A stretch of DNA of 64,000 nt from Phaseolus vulgaris (Eukaryota; Streptophyta; Magnoliopsida; Fabales; Fabaceae): NCBI RefSeq assembly GCF_000499845.2, contig NC_023749.2, forward strand, positions 44,147,608 through 44,211,607, in the 5' to 3' direction. Numbering within the stretch: position 1 is the first letter of the stretch; the number at the start of each line of letters is the position of its first letter. Below the pieces are notes generated by a model. The model ran no database searches and had not been told where the DNA came from. It saw only the letters and a program-made list of their open reading frames with translations. Positions 35,529-47,350 of this stretch are shown here, piece after piece. Made by a program: the position numbers and the translations under genes.

Positions 35529-38500
35529 ATGGAATCCCCGGCTTCGAACGGATCGGTTTCGAAGCGTTCGCTGAGGAGGAAAGTGAATTTGAGGAGCTAT
35601 GATGAGGATCTGATGGATGAGTTGTTTGAGAAGCAATTGGGGGGTGGCTTGAAGAAGAGGAGTAGGACCAAAGAGGATTTGGAGAAGGAGACTGAGACTG
35701 AGGCTATGATTGCGATGTCGCTTGGTTTCCCTATTGATGCTTTGCTTGAGGAGGAGGTTAGGGCTGGGGTTGTGAGGCAGTTGGGTGGGAAGGAGCAGAA
35801 TGATTACATAGTGATAAGGAATCATATATTGGCTCTGTGGAGGAGGGGGAATGTGAGGTTGTGGTTGAGTAAAGGGATGATTAGGGAAACTGTGAGCAAT
35901 GAGTATGAGCATTTGATTAATTCTGCATACGATTTCCTTTTGTATAATGGCTACATAAATTTTGGGGTTTCACCTGCATTTACTTCTCAATTGCCCGAGT
36001 CAAATGAGGGGACTGCTGTTGTTATTGGAGCTGGCCTGGCAGGGTTGGCAGCAGCGAGGCAGCTGTTGTCGTTCGGTTACAAGGTGGTGGTTTTGGAAGG
36101 CAGAAATCGGCCTGGTGGGCGAGTTTATACTCAGAAGGTAGGGCGTGAGGGAAAATTTTCTGCCATTGATGTTGGTGGGAGCATTATCACTGGCATTCAT
36201 GCTAACCCTTTGGGAGTTCTGGCTCGACAACTTTCTATACCACTTCATAAAGTCAGAGATAATTGCCCTTTATATAAGCCAAATGGGGCACCGGTTGATA
36301 CAGAAATGGATGCAAGCGTTGAATTTGTATTTAATAGGTTGCTTGACAAGGTTATGGAGCTGAGGCAAATTATGGGTGGGTTTGCAAGTGATACCTCACT
36401 TGGTTCGGTATTGGAGACTCTTAGGAAATTGTATAGCGTGACCAGAAGTACTGATGAGAGGCAGTTGCTTGATTGGCATCTTGCAAATTTGGAATACGCA
36501 AATGCTGGGTGCCTTTCAAATCTTTCGGCTGCCTATTGGGATCAGGATGATCCGTATGAGATGAGTGGTGATCACTGCTTTCTTGCTGGAGGGAATACGA
36601 GATTGATAAAAGCTCTATGTGAAGGAGTTCCTATTTTTTATGGAAAGACTGTGAATACTATCAGATATGGGAACGAGGGTGTTGAGGTCATTGCTGGGGA
36701 CCAAGTCTTTCAAGCAGATATTGCCTTATGCACTGTGCCTCTTGGAGTTCTGAAAAAGAAGGCCATCAGTTTTGAACCTGAATTACCTGAAAGGAAACTG
36801 GCAGCAATTGAGAGGATGGGGTTTGGGCTGCTGAACAAAGTTGCTATGGTTTTTCCTCATGTATTTTGGGGGGAAGATCAAGACACATTTGGATGTCTCA
36901 ATGAATATAGTCATCAACGTGGGGAGTTTTTCCTATTCTACTGTTACCACACAGTTTCCGGAGGCCCCGCGCTTGTTGCGCTGGTGGCTGGTGAAGCCGC
37001 CCAAGCCTTTGAATCCACAAATCCTTCCATTTTGCTCCATCGCGTTTTGACTGTTTTAAAAGGTATCACATTTATTTGATGAATGTTAATAGATACTTGA
37101 ATGCCTGTATTATTATTGTATTTATTTATCCAATTAGGGAAGTGTTTTGTAGGCATATTTGAACAGGATGAAACTTAACATATATTTTCTGTCTTAAAAA
37201 TATAGTAAAACTGAGCATGGGCTTAAAAGAGTGATATAACATGGTTCTATTAAAAAGAGTGGAACTATATAAAATAGGATAGAATAGCTTCATAAATATT
37301 GTTTTAATTATAAAAACAGAGTTGTTAAATAGCCTTAATAACTATTGCGTTACCAAACTACTTGGATATTGAATAGCGGCCACTATAGCATTGCGGTTGC
37401 AGATTGCATTCTTCATTTGCCTGACATCTATGGCGAGTATCTGACGAATTAAACTTTGAGTTATTGTCAATTTGTCATGCATTTTATTTTTATCTGTATG
37501 CCATTTTTTATACATATATAATTGATATATGTCATACAGTGTTATCAATAATCGGTTATGGCGTCGGCCATTGGCAAGACTCTGCCATGTGGAATTGAAA
37601 AAATCCATTCCTTGCAGATATTTTTTTGCCACAAATTCATACTCTCTTCATGTAACACCATCAAACTTTGAAGCTTTCATATCTAGGTGTTCTTTTCGCT
37701 CAGCACCATGAAGCTTTCTCTTTGTTTAGGACATTTGGCTGCCACAACCTCTAAGACACCCTTTTGATGGCTTCATCTATTTGAGTCTTTTGATTACTGC
37801 AACTTACTTGCAGATCCTCATGCATGATAACACGACTGAATATGTTATTTATTTATTTTGTTTTGGGAATGTGAAATGGTGTTCATTTGGGTTGTGTTCA
37901 TTTGGAATTAAACCTTTCCATTTAGTCTTTAATTTGGATATCTTTTTTATCTTTATATAGTATTGCCAAATAAATAGATTGAGATTTAATACTACTACTA
38001 CTACTAAATAAATATCTAAATTATTGCTTAACTTGTAATGGTATTATTACATGTATGTATTAGTTAATTATATTCTCATACTTTGTGGAATTTATACTTT
38101 TATATTCATGGGATCTTACTTTGATTGAAAATAGCATGCTATAGTGGCATGATGCTGCTATTTGAAGATTATAGTGTAGGGTTATGGTGTCATGGTCGTT
38201 GACCACTACCGTAGACAAGATTGCTGCTTGTGCACATATTGGTCTAAACATAGCAATCAACATGAAAATGCTCTTAAATTATAAGTTTTAACATTGTGGA
38301 ACTGTATTTTAGGGGGGTTTGAATGTAGCAGGGGTTTTCTATAGAGGAATAACATAGTCTTTTTTTCTTTCCTGAATCCTGAAGAGATTGCCTCTTGCAC
38401 AACCCTCTATCTCCTCTACGTGTCCTCACATACATTTTCTACCTATCATCTTTGTTTTCTGGCCAGCACATAGTAGTTTGTGAGAACCCTCATTGTTAAT

Positions 38501-41500
38501 ATATTTTTCCCTTCTTGTTGCTTCTCATTTGTTGTTCTATTTTCCCATTCACTATATAGCATGCTGGTATAACCCACTTGCTCGTCCCTTTCTCTCTCTT
38601 TTTTCTTGTCTGAATTGTTTAACTTGTTTGAATAGTTATCTTGTTAGAATAGGTTATCTTATCAGTTTTGTATTACCAATTTGTTAGAATTGTTTAACTA
38701 ATTTTAATATGCTAGCTTGTTAGATTAGGTTAACTTATCTATTTATCTGTCACCTATGTGTAGGTTGCGAGTATCTTTGATGAAAGGATCCATATTATAT
38801 GAATTGGTTAAGAGATGATCTATCTCTTAAGCATTTTTTCTATTTTCACTCTCAAGTTGGTATTAGAGTGGGTCAATCCTACTCTTTGTCCCTCACTCGC
38901 TGTTGACCATTGTCATCTTCTCCTCCAACAAACACATAGCTGTACATCTCATCAAGTGATGTAGAACCTTGTATTTTTTAATTTAGTTTTGTCCCCACTT
39001 GCTTTCAATGCTAACCCCTTTTCCTATGGTTTCTCTATCAAACCTCAAGTTTGTCTGCCTTGTCTAGCATGACTCTTTTAAGTTGGCCCCAAAGTTAGCA
39101 ATGACCTCAACTTTTTTTTCCCTGCTTGGAAAGTGGGTCCAAGTCTATGAAGCTCAGATACGCCTTTTCGATTACATGTCCTTGTGCCCGACACGTGTGG
39201 ACACATATGTTACATATCATACACTTTTCTGAAGTACTAGATTAAAAACATTTTTTGAGCCTCTAACACTCCTCCGACACAATGCTAATGAGGCTAGGCA
39301 CTGTGAATTTTTTTAAAAGTTAGAAACTCAAACTTATTATGTAAGTTTGCTTTATAATTATAGAAATAAGAAGTGAATTCTATGTAATAAGGAATATTTA
39401 GATTATATATGTATTATGAAGAACAATTTTATTTATCCACATATCATATCTTTATATATTGTAGAATTCTTTGAAGTTGTTAATTTGTCTTTAGATGAAT
39501 CTTAACTAGAGTATCCTTTTTCAATGATGAAGATGATGGTCAAGAAGGGAGTGAAATGTCATAAATGAGTTAGATTTGTTTACTTTATGACTTTGAATGG
39601 ACAAATTAAATTCACTTTTGTATTTGAGTAACAATATCTTTGAATTGTTATATTTGACTAACGTTTTTGTCGATACTTTTGAATATATAAATCTTGATTG
39701 TTTATTTAAATAATTCATAATAATGTTCAATGTAAATATGTATATGTATATATTTATTTGTGTCATCATGTCTTAGATTTTGGAGACCATAAGTATCCCA
39801 ATGTGAGTGTCGTGTATGTGTTTGTGCGACATAGGTTTGAGTTCTCCTTGTCCTTTGAGTTTAGGTTTCTTATTGTTCTAGCAACAAGGTCATTTTGGCC
39901 CTATTTTTTCGGTTTTCGAACTCCAATCATAATTTTAAAGAAACTCAATGGCAAAAACTATATATATCTTGGTCAGCTTCTAGGGTACTATGGTTCCTTG
40001 GTCAAGGATATTGCGATCATTTAGAAAAAATTATAACTGAAGTGCTATCAAATAGTCAAGAGTAATGGAAAAATCTTGATTTCCAACTATGCCTTCTTGT
40101 GGAAATTTGTAGAGCAACATTTTAGAACCTTAAAGACCTTCAAAACCTGCAATTCCTTCTGTAGGAAGGTTCAAAATATTTGGGAATGATATTCAACAAT
40201 TATATGATTTAGCTAGAAAGTTGACATCTTTCAAGCAATTTGATAATGACATGGTTTCTTTTTTTGCTCAAGCCCAAGCCTTAAAAGTGTGTTTGGAAGC
40301 ATATTTTGTTTGATAAAGGGAAGAAACTTGATAAGTTGTGCATGGTGTTGGTCTTGAGTGCTATGGATTCAAATTTTAATAGGTCAAGAAGTTCCTTCAA
40401 TGGAAAACCATATGACATGTCTTCTTCGTGCTCCAACACTGAAAATCAGTGAGTTTTGTTAGATCTTGTTGAATCTTCAATAATGGTGTTTACCGAGGAA
40501 AAAAGGAAGTGGTGGTAGAAGTGGTACTCCCTAATGTTCATATTGTAAAAGGATGAGACATACTTAAGAAACTTGTTATTCTTTGCATGACTTTCCTGAC
40601 AAGGCTACACATATATCTAAATTTAAGCTAACATTTTCTGATGAGGAATTACGACATCTTTGGAGAGTGTCTCAATAACCTATATTTCTCAATTAGTGGA
40701 GAGTTATGTTCCATGGGTTTTTTTATTCAAGTGCTTCTGTTTATATTTCTGATAACATTTCCCGTTTTCATTTATTTCTTCGCCCAAATTTCCTCTCCTC
40801 GTTAACACCCCCTCATGCTGAGACTGACAATTCGTGCATGGGACTATATATTTATGAGTGGTCTGATAGCGGTCCGATAACGGGTGGCCTGATAAGCCCA
40901 ACTAACTCTCATTAGGATAGACTCTAAATGATTCTAATACCGATATTGGATTGTGCTATCTCAATCTCCAAGAAATATCTATCTGAGTTTACCAAGATCT
41001 TTGGTCGGATAGTGTTGACAAAGGTGTTGTTTTACTTGTGAGATGACATGGTGATCATTGCCTATAAGAACAATGTCATCAACATATACTACGAGATAGA
41101 TACACCGAACACTCGAGTGATGGTAAAAAACGAAATGATCTTCTTGACTGTGAGTCATACCAAACTGTTGAACAACATTGTTAAATTTTCCAAACCAAGC
41201 CCTAGGATACTACTTGAGGCCATATAAGGATTTGTGCAGATGACATACCAATCCAGAAGACTTCCCCTAAGCAACAAAATCGGGAGGTTACTCTATATAA
41301 ATTTCTTTTTGCAAATCCCCATTAAGAAAGACATTTTTGACATCCAGTTGCTAAAGAGACCATCGTTGAAGAGCAGCCATCAAGGTAGTCAAAATCGAGA
41401 TCTTACTTAGGATCGGATAGATAAACATGATTGTAAATCGGAAATCGTAACACGGATCGTAAGATCCTACAAATTTTATGAAATTCATAATTGAGTCTCA

Positions 41501-44500
41501 TAATATATAAAAGAATACATAATTAGGTGTAAGGAAAGGGGAGAGAATAGTAGGAGTCGTGACTGCAATGAGGAAGTTGAAAGGGAAGGGGGGAGGAGAG
41601 CAGGATTCATGACTGCACTGGATTAAAAAAATTAATTTTGTTGGAGAATTTGTAACATTTCAGTAAAAAATTAAATTTGCAGTAAGTAGTTTCTTTCACT
41701 GTGCAGTAAGTAGTTTCTTTCACTGTGCAGTAAGTGGATTCTTTTCACTTATTTGGGCTTTTTATCTTATTGAGCCCATATGCTACTACTGCAGCCTCCT
41801 CCATCTTAAACAAAAACCCTAATATCAACTACTCCATCTACTGCTGCCACACCACAGCCACTGTGCCACTCGCCGTCGCGACACTGTAAATGTTGTCGCG
41901 CCACCGCAACCATGTAACAAGCGCTGCATGTGGCGATTTCCAGCATCGCGAAACTCGACGATCCCACGTGAGTTGCGATTTGCAACGCCGATCCCGCGCG
42001 ATCCGCCGGAATCGTATTATTCTGGTGATCGCAGATCGGCACCATGAGTATATATCATAAAATCGTACGATCTTACGATGCAACTCGCGATTTTGACTAC
42101 CATGGCAGTCATGGCTATGAGGAAGCGAACATAAGTCATCTTTGCCACAGGAGAAAAAGTATCACCATAGTCTAAACCAAAAATTTAGGTATAACCCTTA
42201 CCCACAAGGCAAGCTTTGAGACGACCAATGTGCCATCAAGATCAATTTTGATAGCAAAAATCCACTTGCAACCAACAACAAATTTCCTAGAAGGTAAAGG
42301 AACAAGTTTCCAATTTCCATTATTCTATAGCGTATTCATTTCATCAAGCATGGCCTGACGCCAACCAGGATGACTAAGTTATTACCTACAGATTTTGGAA
42401 TGGATACAAAAGAAATAGATAAAAGACAGGTATAAAAAAGTAGAGATAGTCTATGGTAACTCAAAGTAGTATAATGTGGAAAGGGATTATGGGTTGAACA
42501 TATACCTTTACGGATGGCAATGGGAAGATTAGGTTCAACTGTCGAAGTCGGAGGGGGTGGAGGTGTTGGCACTAGAAGAGAGTCAATGGACAATGGGAAG
42601 TCTGATGATGACTATAGTGGAGGTGGTGAATCTTTAGGTGCACTAGGCAGAACAAGAGGATCACAAACAATAAGAATATTAACTTGATTAGATGAAGACA
42701 CATAAGGAGAAGGAGAAGATTTAAAAGTAAAGGGAAGACTTACTGAAGGTGACATCTGCTGAAATAAAATAACGGTTAAGAGAATGTGAGAAACATTTAT
42801 ATCATTTTCGTGATCTAGTGAACCCTAAAAAGACACATTTGTGCAACCTAGGAGATAATTTATCAAGACTATGATTAAAATTATGAACAAAGCATGTGGA
42901 CCCAAAAACTTTGGGAGGTAAGGGGTGGGTGGAGAGGTTCATGTGGAAATAAAAGAGAATGAGGAATTTTTCATCTAAAACTAAAGATAACATGTGATTA
43001 ATGAGATAACATGCACTAAGAACAACATCACCCAAAAAACGCTGATGAACATCACTATGGATTAAAATAATACGAGTTATTTCAACAAGATGTTTATTCT
43101 TGTGTTCAGTTGTCCCATTTTGTTGAGGTGTATAAACACATGAAGTTTGATGAAGAATACCATGAGAAACCATAAAAGTTTTAAAAGAATGAGAAAGATA
43201 TTCACGCCCATTATGAAGTTTACCCAAATATTTCGCCATTGCACCATCAAGACGTTTGGGAGCAACAACTATGAGGAGATTTTGACACACCATAAAGACG
43301 TTGAGTATCATTCGTGTATAATAATTTTTCCTTGTTCCCAAACTTCTGAACATGTCTCATAGGTACTAAAAAATTGTTTTAAAGATGAGTTAATGGTAAA
43401 TTTGATAATAATGCATAATTGAACATCAATTTTCAACCAATGGGAAACCTCATTTTCAACAACATGCGGGTAAGATGATCAACATAACCTTGACTCTTAT
43501 GTCATAATTTAATATCCGAGGCCCAAGTGTCATAATTGGTTCCATCCAATTTGTCAATGCAGAGATGAACATTGACATAATTTGTATAAATAGACAGATC
43601 AGACATAGTGGCAATGGAAGAAGCCATAGATGATAAGGAGAGATTCAGTCACCTGCCAATTGGCGATGATGGCGGCAACTCCAACGTCGTGGAGGCGGTG
43701 GAGCGGTGACTGGAAAATACCGGTGAACAGTGGGTTCACAAAAAAATTGAACCCTAACCCTATGCTCCAGATACCATATTAAAATAAAGTAAGAAGAATA
43801 GGATAGATCCCTTGTGTATATTAAACACATAGGGTTATGCTTATATAGAAAAAAGAAACATACAAAAAATATGGACTAAGTCCATTACTTAGATAGAGAT
43901 ATCTAACAATATCTCATAATATCTAGCAAGAAGCAAGTCATGAATGGTGAGTTGATGATATTCCTAGAGTTGAAACAAAATGTAGTAGCAAGATCAAGTG
44001 CAAAAGCAGAATTTAGAGTCATGGCTCAAGGGGTTTGTGAACTATTATGGATGAAGATCATACTCGATGATCTCAAAATAAAATATGAAGCTCCTTTGGG
44101 TTTGATGTGTGATAATAAGTCTGCCATCAGTATTGCACACAATCCAGTTCAACATGACCAAACAAAGCACGTAGAGATAGACCGACATTTCACTAAGAAG
44201 AAGTTGGATAATGGTGTTATAGTCACCGAGTACATCCCTTCAAGACTTTAAATTGGCAGATATGTTTACTAAGGGACTTCCCGCAAAACAGTTCAAAGAT
44301 CTTACTTGCAAGTTGGGAATGATAGATATACATTCACCAATCTGAGGGAGAGTGTTGCATAATTAGGAGATAATTATTTCATAATTAAGTGCAGATTTCA
44401 TTTTCTATTTATTAGGACAAATTTGATATCTTTTAGTGATTTGATTTGTATAGCTTTAATTACCTATTATTTCTTGTTTTCTTTACCTATTATTTCTTTC

Positions 44501-45531
44501 CTTAATTAGGTTGTAAACCGTCTATAAATTGACAGTGTAATCACATTTGTAAATACATCTCAGAAATATATTTAATCTATTTCTTTCAACTATTGGTTTT
44601 GTAGGTACTAAACACATTAAATGGAACAATAATGTCCCATTCCATTTTTTTTTCTTTATGTTCTATTCGTGTCAAATGCTACCTTTATAATATTGAAGTC
44701 CTTGTTCTTGAAATAGTCTTTATATCTATTCTCCTTCTCATGCTGTCATGTATTTTTCCCATTTTGAATACTATGGATATTCTTAATTGCTACCTCATAT
44801 GCCTTGTTTCAAATGTTCCTTGTTCTGCAGGGATATTTCATCCTAAAGGCATTATTGTACCTGATCCAATTCAGTCAATTTGTACGAGATGGGGAAGCGA
44901 TCCCCTTTCTTATGGTTCCTACTCTCATGTTAGTGTGCATTCATCTGGTGACGATTATGATATACTAGCCGAAAGCGTGGGAACCAGACTGTTCTTCGCT
45001 GGTGAGGCTACAAGCAGGCAGTATCCTGCAACTATGCATGGTGCTTTCTTGAGTGGCTTAAGGGAAGCTTCACGCATATACAGATTTTCACGTCTGCAAA
45101 ACAATACTAAGAAATATATGCCTAAGAATATTGGACCAAACCATGATATACTCCTTGAATTATTTAAGAAGCCTGATTTTGAATGTGGGAAATTTGCTTT
45201 CATTTTTTATTCTTCATCAGAGAGCCTGCCTTCAATGGGGCTTCTTCAAGTAACTTTTGGTGACACCGAACAGAGTTATGAGGAGCTGTTAAACAGCTAC
45301 CAGAATTCAACTAAGTGGCCATTGCAGCTGTACACTGTACTATCCCGTGAACAAGCGCAGCAGCTACAACTAGTTGAGGGAGGGGATGAAAGCAGGCTAT
45401 CATTTTTGGTCAAAAGCCTTGGCTTGAAGCTCATGGGACCAAGTGCCTTGTTTTCAGCAGGTAATACATTAGTAGCTAACATTGCGTATTCTCGAAAAGG
45501 CCGTGGGAGGAACCGCTTAATTACTTGTTAA
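35529..45531 (+). CDS. LDL2: Lysine-specific histone demethylase 1 homolog (LDL2-like)
   Basis: Two exons, 35529-37062 and 44831-45531, splice to 744 aa, about the length of Arabidopsis LDL2. Donor AAAAG|GTATCA and acceptor TTCTGCAG|GG join in frame (exon 1 ends after the first base of a Gly codon). The start MESPASNGSVSKRSLRRKV and YDEDLMDELFEKQLGG match LDL2 rather than LDL1 or FLD. SWIRM domain about residues 53-148; FAD motif VVIGAGLAGLAAARQ at 164-178; LEGRNRPGGRVYT follows. LLNKVAMVF carries the substrate-site lysine at about 437. Exon 2 has the C-terminal FAD block LFFAGEATSRQYPATMHGA. The enzyme would oxidise methyl groups of histone H3 Lys4 in the nucleus. No tower domain is seen, as expected for plant homologs. 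The 7.77-kb intron is full of transposons; both exons look intact. Confidence 0.95.
37063..38639 (+). other. LDL2-like intron, first part
   Basis: Noncoding AT-rich sequence after the GT donor. Fragments such as AGCGGCCACTATAGC (37374) hint at an old repeat, but no element end is clear. Confidence 0.45.
38640..40690 (+). mobile_element. Copia 5' remnant in the LDL2-like intron (LTR, PBS, gag)
   Basis: A likely LTR end near 38860 is followed by TTGGTATTAGAGTGGGTC, a methionine-tRNA primer-binding site. Gag fragments follow: LNGKNY at about 39940, and around 40535-40620 a knuckle-like reading CSYCKRMRHT*ETCYSLHDFP. Stops and shifts are frequent. The LTR start near 38640 is a guess. Confidence 0.55.
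40691..40919. other. Junction zone between two copia remnants
   Basis: No motif recognised; the boundary between the plus-strand gag remnant and the minus-strand element lies here. Confidence 0.3.
41384..42102. mobile_element. Nonautonomous TIR element inside the antisense RT
   Basis: Left end GGTAGTCAAAATCGAGATC; right end on the other strand GGTAGTCAAAATCGCGAGTT. The RT reading resumes on both sides, so the element is an insertion of 719 bp. No transposase is encoded. A clear target duplication was not found. The right part (41830-42010) is CG-rich compared with the surroundings. Confidence 0.75.
41680..41748. repeat. 25-bp tandem repeat, about 2.7 copies
   Basis: Unit GCAGTAAGTAGTTTCTTTCACTGT, last copy GCAGTAAGTGGATTCTTTTCACT. 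Inside the TIR element. Confidence 0.85.
43940..44353 (+). pseudogene. Copia RNase H 3' fragment, sense
   Basis: VARSSAKAEFRVMAQGVCELLW, LMCDNKSAISIAHNPVQHDQ and TKHVEIDRHF are copia RNase H. A frameshift near 44250 precedes an ADMFTKGLP-type ending. A purine tract GAGGGAGAG lies at 44345-44353, directly before an LTR start. Confidence 0.82.
44354..44588 (+). repeat. Copia 3' LTR in the LDL2-like intron
   Basis: Starts TGTTGCATAATTAGGAG right after the purine tract and ends near ATTTCTTTCA. It contains TATAAATTGACAGTG. It does not resemble the LTR-like sequence near 38640, so the two plus-strand remnants are different families. Confidence 0.75.
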
Positions 45532-46711
45532 ACATCATATATCTTAAAAAGGATGGTTTTTGCATCTTGTCTTCAACTGAAACCTTGTGCTGTAGAGACA
45601 CCCTTACAAAAGAATTGCTTGGAATTATCTTGACTTTTCTTTTCTGCTTCTGGGGTGCAAAGTCTGTATATAATAGACTTTCGTAGATCATTGATTTGCT
45701 GCTAGAGATAGAGAGGATTTTTGAAGGCTTGACTAGTGAGATGATTCAATTTTAGAAGACAAGTCTTCAGTCATCGATCAGTTATGTAATCACAGGAAAA
45801 TTAGATGAAACTTGTTGACAGAGAGGTATTGGCAGTCCAAAAGGGGTGTGCAGAATTTGTAAACAGAGGGGTACTATTCCCCCAAGTGTATCATGTATTC
45901 AAATTTGTGTTCATGTATAAGTAGTGCTTACCTATACCACACCCCACCGGACATCACTGTTGTTATTTTTTTTGTAATTTTTTTTTCTGGAGGGCCTTTG
46001 TGCCTAACTTGTACTTGTATAATATACTAATTCCTTCTTTTACTCCTTCATTGGTTCCATACATTCATGAAAGCTTTGTTTTTTAGTATAATTGCTTCAT
46101 ACGATTCTTTTACTAAAGATTACAATTTCACTTATTAATTACCAAAATGGATAATTTTTTTTAAAAAAAATACTAAAATAGATAAGTCGTGTAAAGGTGA
46201 TATGATTTTAGTTAAAATTTGATTACATTGAAGATGTGTTAACGTGATAGACTAATTGAAGTCATATTACCTAGTCATGACTTACTTATTTTAATAATTT
46301 TTTGAAATTTTACCTATTTCGATAATTATTTTATGAAATTGAAATGGTAAAAATCCCTCCTTCATACCTCCAATGTGTAATACTACTAGCTGGAAGAAGA
46401 ATGTGAGGGAGTTACTTTTAGAACTTCTTTTTTCACGTTTGGATTGTTCAAAGAGTTTTAAGATGAGAAATGTGGCTTTCAAAAGAAGAAAAAAGTGGTT
46501 ATGTTTAATATAAGTCAGGTTATTATTTGACTAAATGGAACAAAGAAGGTTAAAATATATTTTGTTTCATAAAGTTTAGCTTTCTATTTAGTTTTGTTTA
46601 TGTTTTTGGTCTTTAAAATCTATAAAAGTGATGGATTTTGTGTCCTAGTTGAGGATAAAAAATGATCTCTTTTTAAATGTATGGATTAAAAAAGTAACTG
46701 TGACTTTGTTT
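45532..46711. other. 3' flank of the LDL2-like gene
   Basis: 3' UTR at least to about 45950, then AT-rich intergenic DNA. No other gene recognised. Confidence 0.45.
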
Positions 46712-46735
46712 AAATAAAGTTATCTACAGTTATAT

Positions 46736-46892
46736 TAGAAAATATAACTGGAGCGTGAAGGCCATTAGGAGAAAGACCACTGGAACTGGAAGGATGAGGT
46801 ACTTGCGTCACGTACCTCGCAGATTCAAGAGCGGCTTCAGAGAGGGTACTGAGGCTGCACCCAGGAAGAGGGGAGCGGCTGCCAATGCCTAA
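46736..46892 (+). pseudogene. 60S ribosomal protein L37 C-terminal cDNA fragment at the LINE 5' end
   Basis: Frame from 46736 reads [20 protein letters not shown] then [31 protein letters not shown] and stop TAA at 46890-46892. This is the C-terminal half of plant eL37 without interruption. It sits about 10 bp inside the left target duplication and directly before the LINE leader, so it is part of the inserted unit. No poly(A) and almost no 3' UTR remain at the junction. Confidence 0.9.
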
Positions 46893-47350
46893 GCTTTGGA
46901 AGGTTTGCTCCTCGCCACAGCGTAGCTTCTACTCCTCGGATACAGATCGGCGGCGAAACCTCCTTCCGCCTCCACCGCTTTATCCTCGTCGATTCTCGCC
47001 ATCCCGACGCTGCTAGATTTCGGCAACACTATCGAGACGTGGATTCGATTCGCCAACGTCGTTCTCGCTGACGCGGCTCTCACGAGCTCCGTGTAATCCT
47101 CGTCGCTAACCTAGGACCTGACCGACGAGGACGCCACGCTTTGGCTCCTGGAGAACCTTCCAGCACCTTGCTCACGTGCTGGCCGCCGCATGTTGTGGTC
47201 GAAAGGGGAGAGGGTTCTAGATTGGCGTGGCTCTGGTTCGTCAGAATTGGGTTTTTGGTTTGCTTTCAAAGCCAAATTGCCTCACTTCACCAGCGGAATA
47301 GCTGGAGGTGCGGCGCGGAGTTCTTCGCGGCAACTTATTAGCCTTCTAAA
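46893..47350 (+). other. GC-rich leader of the LINE, or a second captured fragment
   Basis: 458 bp, GC-rich unlike its surroundings, with no intact ORF. One frame reads ILAIPTLLDFGNTIETWIRF, ANVVLADAALTSSV and DLTDEDATLWLLENL between stops, which might be a second captured gene piece. I do not recognise it. Plant LINE leaders are often GC-rich, so a plain 5' UTR is the simpler reading. Confidence 0.5.

Larger units (their letters stand above)
40920..43906 (-). mobile_element. Antisense copia element in the LDL2-like intron, decayed
   Basis: Read on the minus strand from 43906: an LTR-like start TGTTAGATATCTC, then TGGTATCTGGAGCATAGG (about 43775-43758), a primer-binding site. Gag starts MASSIATMSDLSIYTNYV with LDGTNYDTWASDIKL. 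The integrase core is at 43353-42802 (VYTPQQNGTTEHKNKHLVE; KVFGSTCFVH). The RT start is near 42360-42110 (AMLDEMNTL; GCKWIFAIK) and the RT core at 41370-40990 (SLYGLKQYPRAWFGKF; VVYVDDIVLIGND). The RT is split by a TIR element. Many stops. Its orientation opposes the host gene. Confidence 0.82.

Noticed and set aside
38640..44588. The two sense copia remnants in the LDL2-like intron as one element split by the antisense copia
   Set aside because: The LTR-like sequence near 38640 and the LTR at 44354 are not similar, so they do not belong to one element.
46736..46892. A functional ribosomal protein L37 gene
   Set aside because: Only the C-terminal half is present, with no start codon or zinc-finger part, and it lies inside a LINE insertion unit.
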